From positions 41,071,221 through 41,135,220 of the forward strand of contig CM071568.1 of the NCBI GenBank assembly GCA_036426205.1: a stretch of DNA of 64,000 bases. Reading direction: 5' to 3'. The stretch's first letter is position 1. Each line of letters starts with the position of its first letter. The notes under the pieces were generated by a model, which worked only from the letters and a program-made list of their open reading frames with translations, was not told the DNA's origin and did not search any database. Positions 23,940-36,305 of this stretch are shown here, in pieces. The stretch is from Ascaphus truei. Its lineage: Eukaryota; Chordata; Amphibia; Anura; Ascaphidae. A program made the translations under genes and the position numbers.

Positions 23940-25383
23940 TAGGGCATAGAGAGCTAGATCACAACCGGGGAATTTCAGACCTGTAAGCCTGACATCAATA
24001 GTGGGGACGCTACTTGAAGGTTTAGTATGGGATAATATTCAGGAATACCTAATGGAAAGCAAAATTATTAGTAATAGTCAGTATGGAGTTATGAAAGATT
24101 GGTTGTGCCAAACTAAGCTTATTAGTTTCTTTGAGAAGGTAAGTAGGAATTTAGACCAGGGTAATGCAGTTGATGTGGTCTACTTAGATTTTGCAAAGGC
24201 TTTTCATATGGTTCCACACAAGAGGTTAGTGCACAAAATAAACTATTTGCACCTGAATTGAAAACAGTTGAAGAATAGACAAGAGAGTTGTAATAAATTG
24301 AACTTTTTCAGGTTGGGCTAAAGTTGTGAGTGGAGTACCTCAAGGACCGGTACTGGGGCTCTTGCTTTTTAACTTATTTATTAATGACCTTGAGGTTGGC
24401 ACAGGAAACTTGGGTAAGTAAATGGCAGATGACGTTTAATACAGATAAATGTAAGGTTATGCATTTAGAAAACAAGAATAAACAGGCAATTTACAAATAA
24501 AATGGGGATAAGATAAATTAGGGGAATCCTTGGTGGACAAGGATTTATTAGTGCTTGTAGACAGCAGTTTTAGCAATAGTGTCCAAAATCATGCAGCAAC
24601 TGGAATGGCAAACCAGATCTTATCGTGTATTAAACAGGTAATGGAGGGAAGGGAAGTAAACATAATAATGTCCCCTTATAAAGCATTAGTAAGACCACAC
24701 TTTGAATATGCAGTACAATTTTGGGCACTACTCCATAGAAAAGACATTATAGAACTAGAGAAAGTGCAGAGAAAATGGGTTGGATACTCTTATTTATGAG
24801 GAGAGGCTAGCTAAATTAGATTTGTTTACATAAGAAAAGAGGGGGTGTGATAACTAAACAAATATATTCAGGACAATACAAGGCGCTTTCAAAAGAACTA
24901 TTCATCCCAAGGGCAGTACAAACGACACAGGGTCATCCCTTTAGGCTGGAGGAAAGGAGAGTTCACCAGCAACAAAGGAAAGGGTTCTTTACAGTAAAGA
25001 CGGTTAAAATGTGGAATTCATTACCCATGGAGACTGTGATGGCAGATACAATAGATATGTTCAAAGAAAGGTTGGACAACTTTTTAGAAAGTAACGGTAT
25101 ACAGGAATATACCAAATAAGTAAACATGAGAAGGGTGTTCATCCAGGGAGTAATCTGAAAGTCCAATAATTCTAATATTTTGAGTCAGGAAGGAATGCAT
25201 TTTTCCCCTTATGAGATATCATTAGATAATATTTCACTGGGGTTTTTTGTTTGCCTTCCTCTGGATCAATATACTGTAAGTACAAATATAGGATAAATAT
25301 TTTTCGTCTAAATTTAGCATAAGTTGAACTTCATGAATGTATGTCTTTTTTCCCACCTCATCTACTATGTAACTATATAACCC
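23940..25383 (+). mobile_element. CR1-like LINE fragment, decayed (copy 1)
   Basis: Reading frames at 24001-24261 (VDVVYLDFAKAFHMVPHKRL), around 24330 ([15 protein letters not shown]), 24530-24799 and 24847-25119 are successive pieces of a CR1-type reverse transcriptase and C-terminal domain. Part of the region holding the catalytic FADD motif is deleted near 24410. The 3' end is CATCTACTATGTAACTATAT, the same tail as the copy at 37545. It is 5'-truncated and full of frameshifts. Confidence 0.85.
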
Positions 25384-25594
25384 TAGTTCTTAATTCTATT
25401 ATCCTCTTTATAAAGTCTCCTTGTTCTCATAATCTCAATTCTTAACCTATTCTTTACATACTTGCTCACCAAGATGTTATTTCCACACATAAGAGATAAG
25501 AAGTACGTGCAACCTGAGTGGGCACATAAAATATCACTTCTGAAGCCAGTTACACATTACAACTTTCTATTCTCCCTACATTTTCTTCCATTGG

Positions 25595-27176
25595 CGGGGT
25601 TGCCACCACTCTGGGTTTCACCCGGAGACTTGGGTTTTGACCAGGTGTCTCCGGGCTACGGGTTGACCTAGTAAACCTCTGGGTGGTGAGGGCAGTCCGC
25701 TGACGTCACTACTCATGACATGCTGTGTACCGCCTATGCGGACAGTCTGGCGATCTGTCACACAAGCACTCAGCTTTAATTAGGGGAGCCCGGCGCTTCT
25801 CTGTGCTCTGATGGTCAGCTACGAGTGCAGCACTCAGCTGTTAGCAGGGGAAATCCCCTACCCGGTGCCTCTCCTTGGTTGCACTCAGCTGTTAGCAGGG
25901 GAAATCCCCTACCCGGTGCTTCTCCCTGGTTGCACTCAGCTGTTAGGAGGGGAAATACCCTACCCGGCGCTTCTCCTTTCCTGGACGGCCAGCTACTAGT
26001 GCAGGGAGAGCTGAGAGATAATTCCCCCCCTACCTGTCTGACCTCTAGGTACCTAAGCAGAGTCTGAGGCAAGTATACTACCAGGACTGTGCTGCTGCAG
26101 AGTTACTAACCTCCATTCTATCATGGAATACCTACCCTCCCTATCCTGGCCGTCCACTGTTTATCCCATAGTCACAGGGCTTTGATATCTAACTCTGCAA
26201 CGGCATCAGCCTGACAATACCCAGACTGGATCTAAAAGGCTTTTACATTCAGCCCTTGCTCACTTGAATCTATAAAGACTACCTGGCATTTATATAGGGC
26301 TCCAAACAGCCCCCTCTTTTTATCTAGATGCTGGGACACATAAGAGACCTAATATTCACATGTGCATTGTTGTAGTTAAATTACAGGGCAGTCTGAACAA
26401 TACTTTGGTGAGTGCCCAATTTAATTTACAGGGCAATGTGAACAATATTGTATTGATTGCTGCTAATAACAACACTAAGATTTTTCCACTTTCAGTGATC
26501 TATACTACAGTAGACTATACCTCCATTGTTATACAGTATGTCCCATGCGTTTTTAACAATTTTTGTGCCCCATTATTTTTATCTTGTTAGAAATAAAAAA
26601 ATATTTGAACCATATCACTAATACACTATCATAGGGGTTAACTCGAGGTTTTTTTATTACACTGTTCACAACAGTATTTCAAGTGCATTTCTGAGTCTCA
26701 AGACTGATACCAATTCCAAACAAATGAGATCTGCGAGTGCATGTAATTGGGGTTTCTATACTTTCCTTGTCTTTGGGGAAAGAGACCTCTTTTTATGCTA
26801 TTGCCACTACCCAGGTGCACCCAGACTAATATCTAAGACTAAGAGTGAGCGGGTGGTCTTTTTTGCTTATACCCTCCGTGTGGTGGCAACGTCTTCCGGC
26901 ATCTTCCCCTGCAACCACTGCGTCAAATGATGCCGCGTTGCCATGACAACAGGAACGGCACGGGACGTAACGGAATCACGTGACGCACATGGTAATATAA
27001 CAAGACGCTACTTTACGTCACAGTCATGCGGCATCATGTTGTCATGGCAACTTGACGCCGCGTGCCGTATTGAAGTGAGTTGCAGGGGGAGATGCCGGGA
27101 GGACGCCAGAGTTAAGGGCTCTATTTAAAATAAAAGAAATCTCCGTGTTGGTCTTCAGTCGAAGGTGGCAACCCTG
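25595..27176. mobile_element. 1.58-kb non-autonomous hAT element with perfect target duplication
   Basis: The left end CGGGGTTGCCACC and right end GGTGGCAACCCTG are inverted repeats. The octamer TCCATTGG occurs immediately outside both (25587-25594 and 27177-27184). No transposase-like ORF is present. The interior holds a 51-bp minisatellite (25825-25978) and, at 26890-27075, a CpG-rich segment with CGTTGCCATGACAAC and TTGTCATGGCAAC. The short element at 48899 has similar ends (TAGGGTTGCCAGG). Confidence 0.85.
25825..25978. repeat. 51-bp minisatellite, three copies
   Basis: The unit contains GCACTCAGCTGTTAGCAGGG and CCCTACCCGG, repeated at 51-bp spacing. Because 51 is a multiple of three, the repeat yields in-frame repeated peptides on both strands; these are not genes. 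Confidence 0.85.
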
Positions 27177-27184
27177 TCCATTGG

Positions 27185-29994
27185 AGTGTCATACACTGTA
27201 GGTTGGAACATCATTCCACATGTGCCATACATGTAGGTTGAACACCATTGACCGCCTTAGTACTATTGGAATGCTAAAACAATTTTTTTGTCATTTGTGG
27301 GCTCTTTCAACCCCTTCCTGCAGCTAAGTGAAGGTCATGCTCGTGATTTCCTGTTTGTAATTGTCCCAGTAGTGCTCTCCTTTGTTGCTATTCTGAGCTA
27401 TAGCTTGCTTTATCTAATGTTTAATTACACCCTTTGCAGCTCTACCTCTGCTGACTGCCCACACTGCAGCCTCCTTCCCATTGCTAGCCAAGCTCCAAAT
27501 TCTTGCAGCCTAGCTCTGCATATCAGCTAGCCAGCTCAGCCAACCTCACACTGCTTTTGGCTCCTGCATTGTTAAGAAGACTCTTATACTGTATATGTAT
27601 ACATTGCCATATGCTCACTCGGTCAAAAATTCTACCTTGCTCGTCACTTCTACACTGACAATGCATTTCCTCTCACACTTCTACCCCAAGCATTCTCAGT
27701 CCTTGTCCCCTGTCTGCTCCAGGCTGTTGAGGCTTTCACGCCTGTAACTCAGGGCATCTCAAACCTTCATTCCAATGCCCAAGTGTCCCAGGCCATTATG
27801 ACTCTGACCGAGGTTTCCATGGCCTCCACACTTTGTCTCCAGTCATCTTAATCAATAAATGCTTCATTAGACCTCTCAATTTGTTTCATCTACTGTATGT
27901 ACAAAAGTGACCGGGCAAAAGCCTGTATCTATTGAGAAACCAGCCAATTCTGTTCTTCCTGCTGCAGCAAAGCTAATAATTTCCACCTGACACACTAACG
28001 AAGCAGCAGTCCTGGATAAACAGATGTTTTTTTCTATCTCACCTGAGCTCGGGGTTCCCCAAAGCTTATTGGTGCTCCCCTGAAATCTGGTGCTGGTTGA
28101 CCAGGTGAGGTGCCCACCAGGCAAATTGGGGAAACAGTATGGCCCCAGGGTCACAGCAATATTGGTGACCTCAATTGGCAATGTTTATAATCCACTGCCA
28201 TGCTGTATTTGCAAATATTTTTCACTATTTGTCAAAACGGTCACAAAAAAACATACAAATATCTCTGGAACAGGGTGGACCACGAATCTGCTCCAATCAG
28301 GTATAATTTAAGTCAAATGTAAAAACAAAAAGTTCCCAGGTACAGTAGGATTGCTGCTTCAATAATATCCTATCAGTGCTGTCCCATGTTGCTGGTCTGA
28401 GCTGTCACTAGCATGGACCTGGTGTCAGGTTTCTCGCTTGTTCTTGTTTGGTTAATATTCTAGTAGATAGAATAAGGCTTGTGTGCACATAGGCTAATGT
28501 AGCTAACACACCGCCAAATTACACTTTACAGACCTATACTTTAGGGTCTATAGGAAGTGTCACGTGCATATGGGACCTCAGTGATTGTACTGTATATACC
28601 CCTAATGCTATATACCCATACACCCCACTGTGTTTGCCGACCTACTCCGTTATCACTTTCTTTAGAGATTTTAGATTACTTTTAAATTAGTCAAATACCT
28701 TTTGTTAGATGTGTACCCATTAATATTCAATAAATAATTTTTTGTTTTGTATTTTAACCTCCTGGTACCCATATGGTTTAATATATTCATATATACCTAC
28801 ACTCAGAGTTATATATTAGTTGAGTGCATACCTATGGGATCTCCTTTTGTTGGTCACCTTTTGACCAATCCTATCTACTTGTCAATAATCCCTTGCATCA
28901 CTTTTTACCTTTGCATTTGATTATTAAGGTGAGCAGTGTTTATACATTCCTATCTTGGTTAATATTCTACTTATTATGTGATTATTTTTTTTTCGTATCT
29001 TTGTTTCTTATTCATTTATATATACCTCATTTTGCAAATTGCCAAACAGTGAATGGCTAATTGCAGACAACACATGAAATAGTAGCTATGTGAACAATTG
29101 GGATCAAGTGCTTTATTCACCTATCTATATACATTTTACTGCCCGCATCTTAGATACAAATCAATATATTATTTAATTTATTTTTTTAATTATAGTAAAT
29201 TGGCTACACAAATGAATTATGAGAGCACTTAAATAGTTTTTGTGATCTTGAATGGGATGTCTACAATCTATAAGGTCACTATATCCATTAGGGTGAAATG
29301 GTATCTTAACAGACGTGATTCTTTGTAGTGTAATGAATCATTGCTTTTTCTGCTTTAAACCTATCATAAGTTTTTGATTAATCACTGACTCTAAAGTATG
29401 CAACATCAACATAATAAGATAAGCAGCCTGCAATACTAACAGTGCTATCTTTGACCACTAATTAATTAGTCCATTGGATTCTTCTCATATGTTTTGTGCA
29501 AACATCTTTCCAATTTGTAAATGTAAGCTTTTTCTTTTTGAAAGTATGCAGACTTAGAAAATAAAGTGAAATTACTGAGATTTAACCATAACCATAAAAG
29601 TGGAGCAATTGATACTTAAATGAAATGAATGTTGAGGTTTGATACATAATTACCGGTGATCGTGTTTATTTAAATAGTGGACTATCCGTAAGTGTCCACT
29701 TCCTTTCATACCTGAGATTTAGCACCATAGACATTATTATTATTATTACACTAATAATTTGCAACTATAATAACTATATAGAGATATAAAAAATGCAGAA
29801 AAGCACACACCTCATAGTGCAGTATTCAAACCTTTACTTGGCACAAGAGTTAAAAATGCACTTACAAGATCGTTGTGCATAAAGAGCAGAAGGTATAGTG
29901 GTTACTGTGGTCCAGGAGTAGTCTGTGTTTGGAGTCCCTTGTTCCTGCTGTCGGGTCCGCCCGACTGATCCGTCCGGTGGCACCTCAGGTCTCC
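27185..29994. other. Unique intronic sequence, no gene recognised
   Basis: No transposon boundaries until about 29790, where a sequence of the 'AACGCACTTACAAGA' type (compare 39850 and 63830) begins. The open stretch near 27290-27530 has no recognisable homology. Confidence 0.35.
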
Positions 29995-30162
29995 CCGTGC
30001 TTCCGCATCTGTTGGGCGATGCGTCGCCGCGTTACCACGTCGTGACATCACTACTGGCTACGGAGCGTCTGTCATGTGACGTCACAGGACCCCGCGGTGT
30101 TATTTGACGCCGACAAAAAAGGTAAGGGGGGACGCAAGCACTGGGGGGTTTGCGCAGCCCTG
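29995..30162 (+). mobile_element. GC-rich hAT element fragment, right half
   Basis: Contains CGTTACCACGTCGTGACATC, GTGACGTCACAGGACCC and the right terminus GTTTGCGCAGCCCTG. The right flank is CATTATAC. The left terminus is absent, probably lost or replaced by the adjoining repeat at 29790-29990. Confidence 0.65.
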
Positions 30163-30504
30163 CATTATACTACGCTCACACAAATATTTTCTTTTGTTTC
30201 TTGGGGTTCCAGTGTAATTTTCTATCTGCACTTTTTTTTTGAAGTGAAACTTCTTTAGTGAGACTGCCCCTTCAAAAATCTCATAGGGAAATAAACTCAA
30301 GAATTGTCACGAAAATAATAACGGAAGTAAGTGACTGCGCAATAACGGAAGTGACGTCATTGCAGTTTGTTACCTGCCTGCTGGGAGCTGTAGTTTGGGT
30401 GTGGATGTCAAGCATGCAAAGTAAATCAGAAGGAAAGGCCCCAGTGACTACAAGTCCCACCTACCCCTACTATACTGTAGCTGATAGCCACAGAATGTGT
30501 AACA

Positions 30505-30575
30505 CACGCACACACACACATATATATATATAGATATAAACCCACACACACACATATAGATATATGCACACACTC
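30505..30575. repeat. CA/TA microsatellite
   Basis: Alternating ACACACAC and ATATATAT runs interrupted by GATATA. Confidence 0.85.
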
Positions 30576-30604
30576 AGATATGATACACATGTAACACCCC
30601 TTCC

Positions 30605-30960
30605 CTCCTCCTCAGGGAGATTTGGGACAGGGTCATATGAACGCTGTCTTTCTTGATCTTTGGGGCTCATGGGACCTGGTAGTAGGTCCCCAAAGCGCAG
30701 ATCCAACATGCTGAAACACTGACTGCCAGACAATGCTCCTAGGATCTCTTCAATTCGAGGTAAGGTGTACTGGTTGGGGTTTGTCCGGCGGTTTAGGGTT
30801 CGGTAGTCCACACACAGCCGTTCGGAACCAATTTTCTTCCATACCACCACGATGGGTGAGGCGTAGGGACTGCGGGATTCGGCTTGATGCCGGCACATTT
30901 CATTTCTTGCAGAATATGACAGTCGTTGTACAGATATAGCAAGATTTATTGTCCACGATG
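30605..30960 (-). pseudogene. Ty3/gypsy retrotransposon reverse-transcriptase fragment
   Basis: The minus-strand frame contains SPYASPIVVVWKK, then RLCVDYRTLNRR, YTLPRIEEIL and FSMLDLRFG, the start of a Ty3/gypsy reverse transcriptase up to palm motif A. It resumes with PMSPKDQE after a small disruption of the usual GYYQI segment. It then runs out into unrelated sequence near 30605. No LTRs, protease or integrase adjoin it, so it is an isolated relic. Confidence 0.85.
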
Positions 30961-31485
30961 CCGTGGATATAGAAGCAAAAGTCTGTGGCGCCTGGGACAG
31001 TGTCTGTTGCAATGGAACTGTGGGGGGTCCATGCTTCTGAATGGGAGTGTTAATCCTCCGGTGCATTGATTGTTACGGTCGCGTGACAGTGAATGGCAGC
31101 GGCACTGAAGAGACAAAGCTTTGCTTCATCTGTATGGTTAAAGAAAGGAGATCCAATACTTTGGCTCCAATAATTATCTCCACTGTAGATATATGGAATG
31201 TTAAATCTCAACTTCATCTATCAGCTTCTCCTTCCAAACCAGTACGATTATTTGATAGCCGTGGCTTACCGCATTCCTGAAACATAACATAAAAGAGGTT
31301 CCATCATGTATGGGACCCACAGACAGGGCCGCCAACAGAAATCATGGGGCCCAGGACAAATGAAAGGAGCAGGGCCCCCTCCCCCAACCCATAGCGCACA
31401 CACCACAAACTTTTTTAGCGCGCAACTTAACTGTTTTCTTATTGAAATACGAAAAAAACATTACAATGCAATCTGTTCATTACAC

Positions 31486-31800
31486 CCCCACCCCCCCATA
31501 CATATAAAAATACACTCCAACCACCCCAATACATATACTAATACCCCCCACCCCTCCCCAATACATATAAAAATACACCTCCACCCCCCCCAATACATAT
31601 AAAAATACACCCCCAGCCCCCAATACATTTACAAATACACCCCCCAATATATATAAAAATATACCCCCACCCCAATACATATAAAAATATACCCTCACCC
31701 CCCAATACATATAAAAATATACCCTCACCCCCCAATACATATAAAAATATACCCCAACCCCCCAATACATATAAAAAATACACTCCCAATACAAATACAA
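31486..31800. repeat. Minisatellite with CCCCAATACATATAAAAATA unit
   Basis: About ten imperfect ~28-36-bp units of C-rich plus AATACATATAAAAATA sequence. All long reading frames here are products of the repeat. Confidence 0.85.
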
Positions 31801-31804
31801 ATCA

Positions 31805-32885
31805 GACTTACCTTGCGGATGGTCTCAGGTCAGGCTTGGTGGCTGCATGGGGGGTGGGGCGTTTCTGCGGGAGGGTTGGTGGCTGCAAGAGGGGGGGGGG
31901 CGTTGCTGCGGGACGGGGGAGGGGAAAGTGGATGCCGGAAGAGGTGGGGGGGGGGGGGGGGGGCGGGGGGGGGGGAGGTGGATGCCGGTAAGGGGGAGCG
32001 GGGAGGCCATGTGCACTGGGCCAGAACTCTAGAGCCGATAGGACTGGAGACAGCGCGCAGAGGATGTGCTGGTGATGGATGCCGGTAAGGGGGAGGGGAA
32101 GGTGGATGCTGGGCCCGGAAGGTGGATGCCGGTAGGGGTGGGGGGAAGGAGATGCCGGTAGGGGTGGGCGAGGTGGATGCCGGTGGGGAGGTGGATGCTG
32201 GTAGGGGGGACGGTGAGGTGGATGCTGGTAGGGGGGGGAGGGTTAGGAGCTACCTGGCTGAGGCTGGGGAGGGCCGCCTGCGCTGGGCCCAAAACTGTAG
32301 AGACGGTAAGAGTAGGACTGGAGAGACAGTGCACGCACGCCGGGCATGGAGGATGGTGCTGGATGCCGGTAAGGTGGGAGGGGAATCCTGCCCACCCGGG
32401 CCCCTACTGCAGGGGGAGCTGAGGCCAAGGGGATGCCAGTAGGGGCCTGGGGATGGTGGGGGGAGGGGGTCTGAGGAGCTTGGCTCGGGAGAGCACGGGT
32501 GAAGGCCCGTCCAGGCCCCTACTGCAGGGGGAGCTTAGGCCAAGGATGCTGGTAGGGGCCTGGGGATGGTGGAGGGGCCTGGGGGCGATGGAGGGAGGGG
32601 GCCTGAGGAGCGTGGCTGGGGAGAGCATGGGTGAAGGCCCACACGGGTCCCTACTGCAGGGGGAGCCAGTGGGGGCCTGGAGATGGTGAGGGGGAATGGG
32701 GGACTGGGGAGAGCGCAGGTGAAGCCCGCCCGGCCCCTACTGTAGGGTGAGCTGAGGCCGAGAGGATGCCGGTAGGGGGCTGGGGAGGGGCCTGGGGATG
32801 GTGGGAGGGGCTGAGAGCGTGGCTGGGGACTCAGGGAGAGTGCGGGTTTAGGCCCGGCCGCCCGGGCCCCTACTGCAGGGGTGTA
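31805..32885. repeat. G-rich minisatellite region
   Basis: The first part (to about 32240) repeats GTGGATGCCGGTAGGGG-like units. The second part (about 32390-32880) repeats a ~120-bp unit containing GGCCCCTACTGCAGGGGGAG and GGGGCCTGGGGATGG. Many runs of four or more G on the plus strand could form G-quadruplexes. No gene. Confidence 0.8.
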
Positions 32886-33274
32886 AAAATGACGGCCATT
32901 TTGTTTTAGGACACTTTTTTTTTTTACATGGACCCCAACCCCGGAAGACCCCCCCTGTTGGCAGCCCTGCTAACACACGTTAGCACTTAGCGAGGTGTTG
33001 TTAAGTCAATAATGGAGCTTTGTGTATCCCTGGCCTTAGTCTTTCTAAAAATATAAATAAATTATAGTCATGTACAGTAAAATACCTTCTTTGGAAATTC
33101 TTTAAAATGACTTCCATTCTCAATTGTCTAGAATCTGCTTTATAGCTCCTTTGTCACTCCAAAATATGTATCATTGTCTTCAGCCCTTGTAAATGCACTG
33201 CTGGATGAAGACCTCCCCAATGATATTCCGGGGTACTGCGGTGGCAAGCCTCACTTCTCCCTGTTGCTCTAACA

Positions 33275-34721
33275 CAGGCCTGCACAACGTGCGGCCTGCG
33301 GCGGCTTTCCGCTCTCCCCCTCCCTCCCAAGTCCTCTCTACTCCTCCCTCCCAAGTCCTCTCTACCCCTCCCTCCCGAGTCCGCTATCCCGCTCCCCCAC
33401 GAGCTCTGCCTGCTCTTCTGCCCCCTCTGCAGCAAACCAAGGTGGGGGAGGGGGGGTCATTGGAGGTGTAGGGGGCAGTCATTGGAGGTGCAGGGGGGAG
33501 TCATTGGAGGTGCAGGGGGGGTTATTGGAGGTGCAGAGGGGGTAATTGGAGGTGCAGGGGGGTGATTGGAGGTGCAGGGGGGTGACTGGAGGTGCAGGGG
33601 CGTGATTGGAGGTGCAAGGGAGGTCGTTGGAGGTGCAAGGAGAGTCATTGGAGGTGCAGGGGGGGTTATTGGAGGTGCAGGGGGTGATTGGAAGTGCAGA
33701 GGGGGTAATTGGAGGTGCAGGGGGGTGATTGGAGGTGCAGGGGGGTGACTGGAGGTGCAGGGGCGTGATTGGAGGTGCAGGGGAGGTCGTTGGAGGTGCA
33801 AGGAGGGTCGTTGGAGGTGCAAGGGGGGTTGTTGGAGGTGCAAGGGGGGTCGTTGGAGGTGCAGGGATGGTCATTGGAGGTGCAGGGGACAGCCATTGGA
33901 GGTGCGGGGAGGGTCATTGGAGGTGTGGGGGGGTCATTGGAGGTGCAGGGGGGGATCATTGGAGGTGCAGGGGGGGGTCATTGGAGGTGCAGAGAGAGAT
34001 GTGTGATGCAGGGGGGAAGTTAATGTGAGGTGCAGGGGGTGTTTAGTTGGGCAGGGGGTGATTTGAGGTCAGGGGGGAGAGTGATGTGAGGTGCAGGGGG
34101 GGAGAGTGATGTGAGTGCAGGGGGGAGAGTGATGTGAGGTGCAGGGGGGAGAAGGAGGGAGTGGATGTGGGTGCAGGGGGGGGGTGATGTGAGGTGCGTG
34201 GGGGAGCGTATGTTGTGGTGCGGGGAGAGGTGTTTGAGCATGGGGATTGATGTAGGTGCGGGGGAAGAGTGATTTGAGGTGCAGGGGGAGAAGTATGTGA
34301 GGTCGGGGGAGAGTGATTTGATGTTCGGGGGGAGAGGTTATATGGGGTGCATGGGGGGAGAATGATGTGAGGTGCAGGGGGAGATGATGTGAGGTGCAGG
34401 GGGGCTGGGGTGTGTGTGGTGTGCAGGGGGTTGTGTGTTTGTGTGGAGGGGGGTATTATGTGTGTGGGTGAGGGGAGAGATGGGGGTTGGGGTGGGGGTA
34501 TCGCAGGTTGATAGTGAGGGGTTCGTGGTAGATATGAAGATGTATGAGGTGCGGTGGAGATATGGGTGATGATGAGGTGTGCTTGGGTGGGTATTGAGGT
34601 TGTGTGTAATGGTGCGGGGGGAGATGTGATGTGATGTGTTTTGTGGTTTTTACCGCGGCGGGCCCTTTTTTTTTCTTTGGAGAAGTTCGGCCCTTCTCAC
34701 TTTACGAGTTGTGCAGGCCTG
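33275..34721. mobile_element. hAT element whose interior is an expanded minisatellite
   Basis: The left end CAGGCCTGCACAACGTGCGG and right end GTTGTGCAGGCCTG are inverted repeats. The flanking octamers CTCTAACA (33267-33274) and CTCTAAAA (34722-34729) agree at 7 of 8. Only ~160 bp at the left and ~90 bp at the right are non-repetitive element sequence. The remaining ~1.2 kb is a two-phase minisatellite. Confidence 0.82.
33440..34640. repeat. Two adjoining minisatellites inside the hAT element
   Basis: 33440-34000 repeats a ~20-22-bp unit (GTCATTGGAGGTGCAGGGGG with variants), roughly 26 times. 34000-34640 repeats a looser ~25-bp unit (GAGAGTGATGTGAGGTGCAG). The second appears to have evolved from the first, since both share GAGGTGCAGGGGG. 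The many 60-130-residue frames on both strands are artefacts of the repeat. Confidence 0.9.
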
Positions 34722-34729
34722 CTCTAAAA

Positions 34730-35634
34730 CATTTCCTGATTTCATCCTCCCATCTTCCTTTTCGTCGTCTTGGTCTTTTGATATCCGTTGGAACTCAGTC
34801 GAGTACCATCTTTGTCCAACGATTGTCATTTCTACTTATGATATGTCTGACCCTCTGCCATTTTACCTTCTTCGCCCTTGTGATGATGTCACGGACTTTT
34901 GTTTGGTTTCGAACCCATTCATTCTTTTTTCCTGTCGCTTTGAGCAATACCCAACATCCATCCGTCCATACTTAATCAGTTGTCTGAAATTTCTAAATTG
35001 TGTTTGCATTTAGGGTCCAAGTAATAATTAGAAGCACATTAAAATAAATAACCACTGTAATACATAAGACCCAAATAACAGTCTGTCATTTGCTATATTC
35101 AAAGTAAATATCATTTAAGAGAAACAAAAATGACAGTATTTTCAAAGTTCATAATTGAGGCTAATTGTATTGAACCAGGTTGTTTGGTCATGTATGCCTT
35201 CAATTTGCTTTGGAATTTGTGTATTTGTAGACTATCTGCTACAAAGTTTGTAGTTCTTAATCCATTTAAAGAGAGGCACGCTTGTAAATCCACAGGTAGA
35301 GATAAGAAGTCACTGTTTGACTGAGCCTAAACCCTTTTCAAATGAAAAATGTCACTGGCAGAAAGGGAAACTGAATTATATTTTATAAAGGTTTTCAAAG
35401 ATTTTCATGATTCCTGTACTATCAGATAAGTATGTCATGTCCACAGACCTTGTTACTTTTTTTTATATGTAAAAGCATCTTCTTGGTTTTAAAGATACAT
35501 AGTATAAAATGTTATGTCTTCCAATAGAATACTGAGAATTTGAATATATCAAGTAGAAATAATCAAGATTACAGCGTTTTCTCTATTCATTATTTACTAT
35601 TTTCAGCAGTTTCGCTGAGGTAATCACACTCATA
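34730..35634. other. Unique AT-rich intronic sequence
   Basis: No repeats recognised. The overlapping frames at 34631-35013 have no detectable protein similarity. Confidence 0.35.
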
Positions 35635-35681
35635 ATATATATTATATATATTATTATATATATAATATATATAATATATAT
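35635..35681. repeat. TA microsatellite bordering the ribozyme array
   Basis: Imperfect (TA)n run directly abutting the first unit of the ~396-bp tandem repeat. Confidence 0.85.
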
Positions 35682-35911
35682 GCAAATATAACTGTATGCT
35701 CATCTGCATGTCTTAGGCAGGTCTGCACCCCGCCTTCCCCATTATCACCCAGCATACAGCACTTCCACTGCAGCAATGGATTCTGGGAAATGACATGCAA
35801 AGAGCACACAGTTGTCACTTTTGCCTCAATAACCATTTTAACATGGTTCCCTATAGGCTTAAGCTTGCTGCATGGTCACAGCTTGAGCACAAGCACAAGG
35901 TTAAGTGCATA

Positions 35912-35983
35912 CCCAGAAAACCACCCACAGACAGCTTTTTCGACCTTGATGGGTCTCATCAGTGTGGGGTTGATTTTACTGGG
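35912..35983 (-). ncRNA. Type-I hammerhead ribozyme, unit 1 (one stem III change)
   Basis: On the minus strand: outer stem I CCCAG...CTGGG with AAAA/TTTT; internal loop TCAAC/TGG; inner stem I CCCACA/TGTGGG; core CTGATGA; stem II GACC-CATCAA-GGTC; core GAAA; stem III region; cleavage triplet GTC immediately before TGTGGG. Compared with unit 2, the residue after GAAA is A instead of C (GAAAAAGCTGTC), which weakens the tiny stem III. All other core bases are intact. Confidence 0.85.
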
Positions 35984-36164
35984 AATGCAAGAGAGGCTAT
36001 GGGATAGGCTAACCTAATACTGAGTTAAATTATGGTGATTAAAAAAGTGACAAAAACCCCCACAGGAAAGCAATATGCAATATAACTGTATGTCCATCTG
36101 CATGTCTTAGGCAGGTCTCAACCCCGCCTTTCCCCATTATCACCCAGCATACAGCCCTTCCACT

Positions 36165-36197
36165 GCAGCAAGGGATTCTGGGGAATGACATGCAAAT
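36165..36197 (-). promoter_or_regulatory. DSE-like element: octamer plus Staf/ZNF143-like site (unit 2)
   Basis: On the minus strand ATTTGCAT (36190-36197) is followed by TTCCCCAGAATCCCTTGC, close to the Staf/ZNF143 (SPH) consensus. This pair is the hallmark of the distal sequence element of vertebrate snRNA-type promoters. The same pair recurs at 36565-36594, 42082-42111 (plus strand) and 62753-62783. At 35773-35802 the octamer is damaged (ATGCAAAG on plus). Confidence 0.7.
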
Positions 36198-36305
36198 GAG
36201 CACACAGTGTCACTTTTGCCTCAATAACCATTTTTAACTGGTTCCCTATAGGCTTAAGCTTGCTGCATGGTCACAGCTTTGAGCACAGCCAGGGTTAATG
36301 TCATA

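Noticed and set aside
30470..31066. Complete 198-residue protein on the minus strand
   Set aside because: Only the middle part matches a Ty3/gypsy reverse transcriptase. The ends are repeat and microsatellite sequence.
33457..34028. Several 80-130-residue frames with APPITP- or GGAGGVIGGA-type repeats
   Set aside because: Product of a ~21-bp minisatellite whose length is a multiple of three. Present on both strands and in several frames.
36018..36039. U6-type (Pol III) promoter reading of the PSE-like box
   Set aside because: I see no clear TATA box at the expected distance after the PSE-like sequence and no T-run terminator close downstream, so a Pol II snRNA-type reading is preferred, though not proven.
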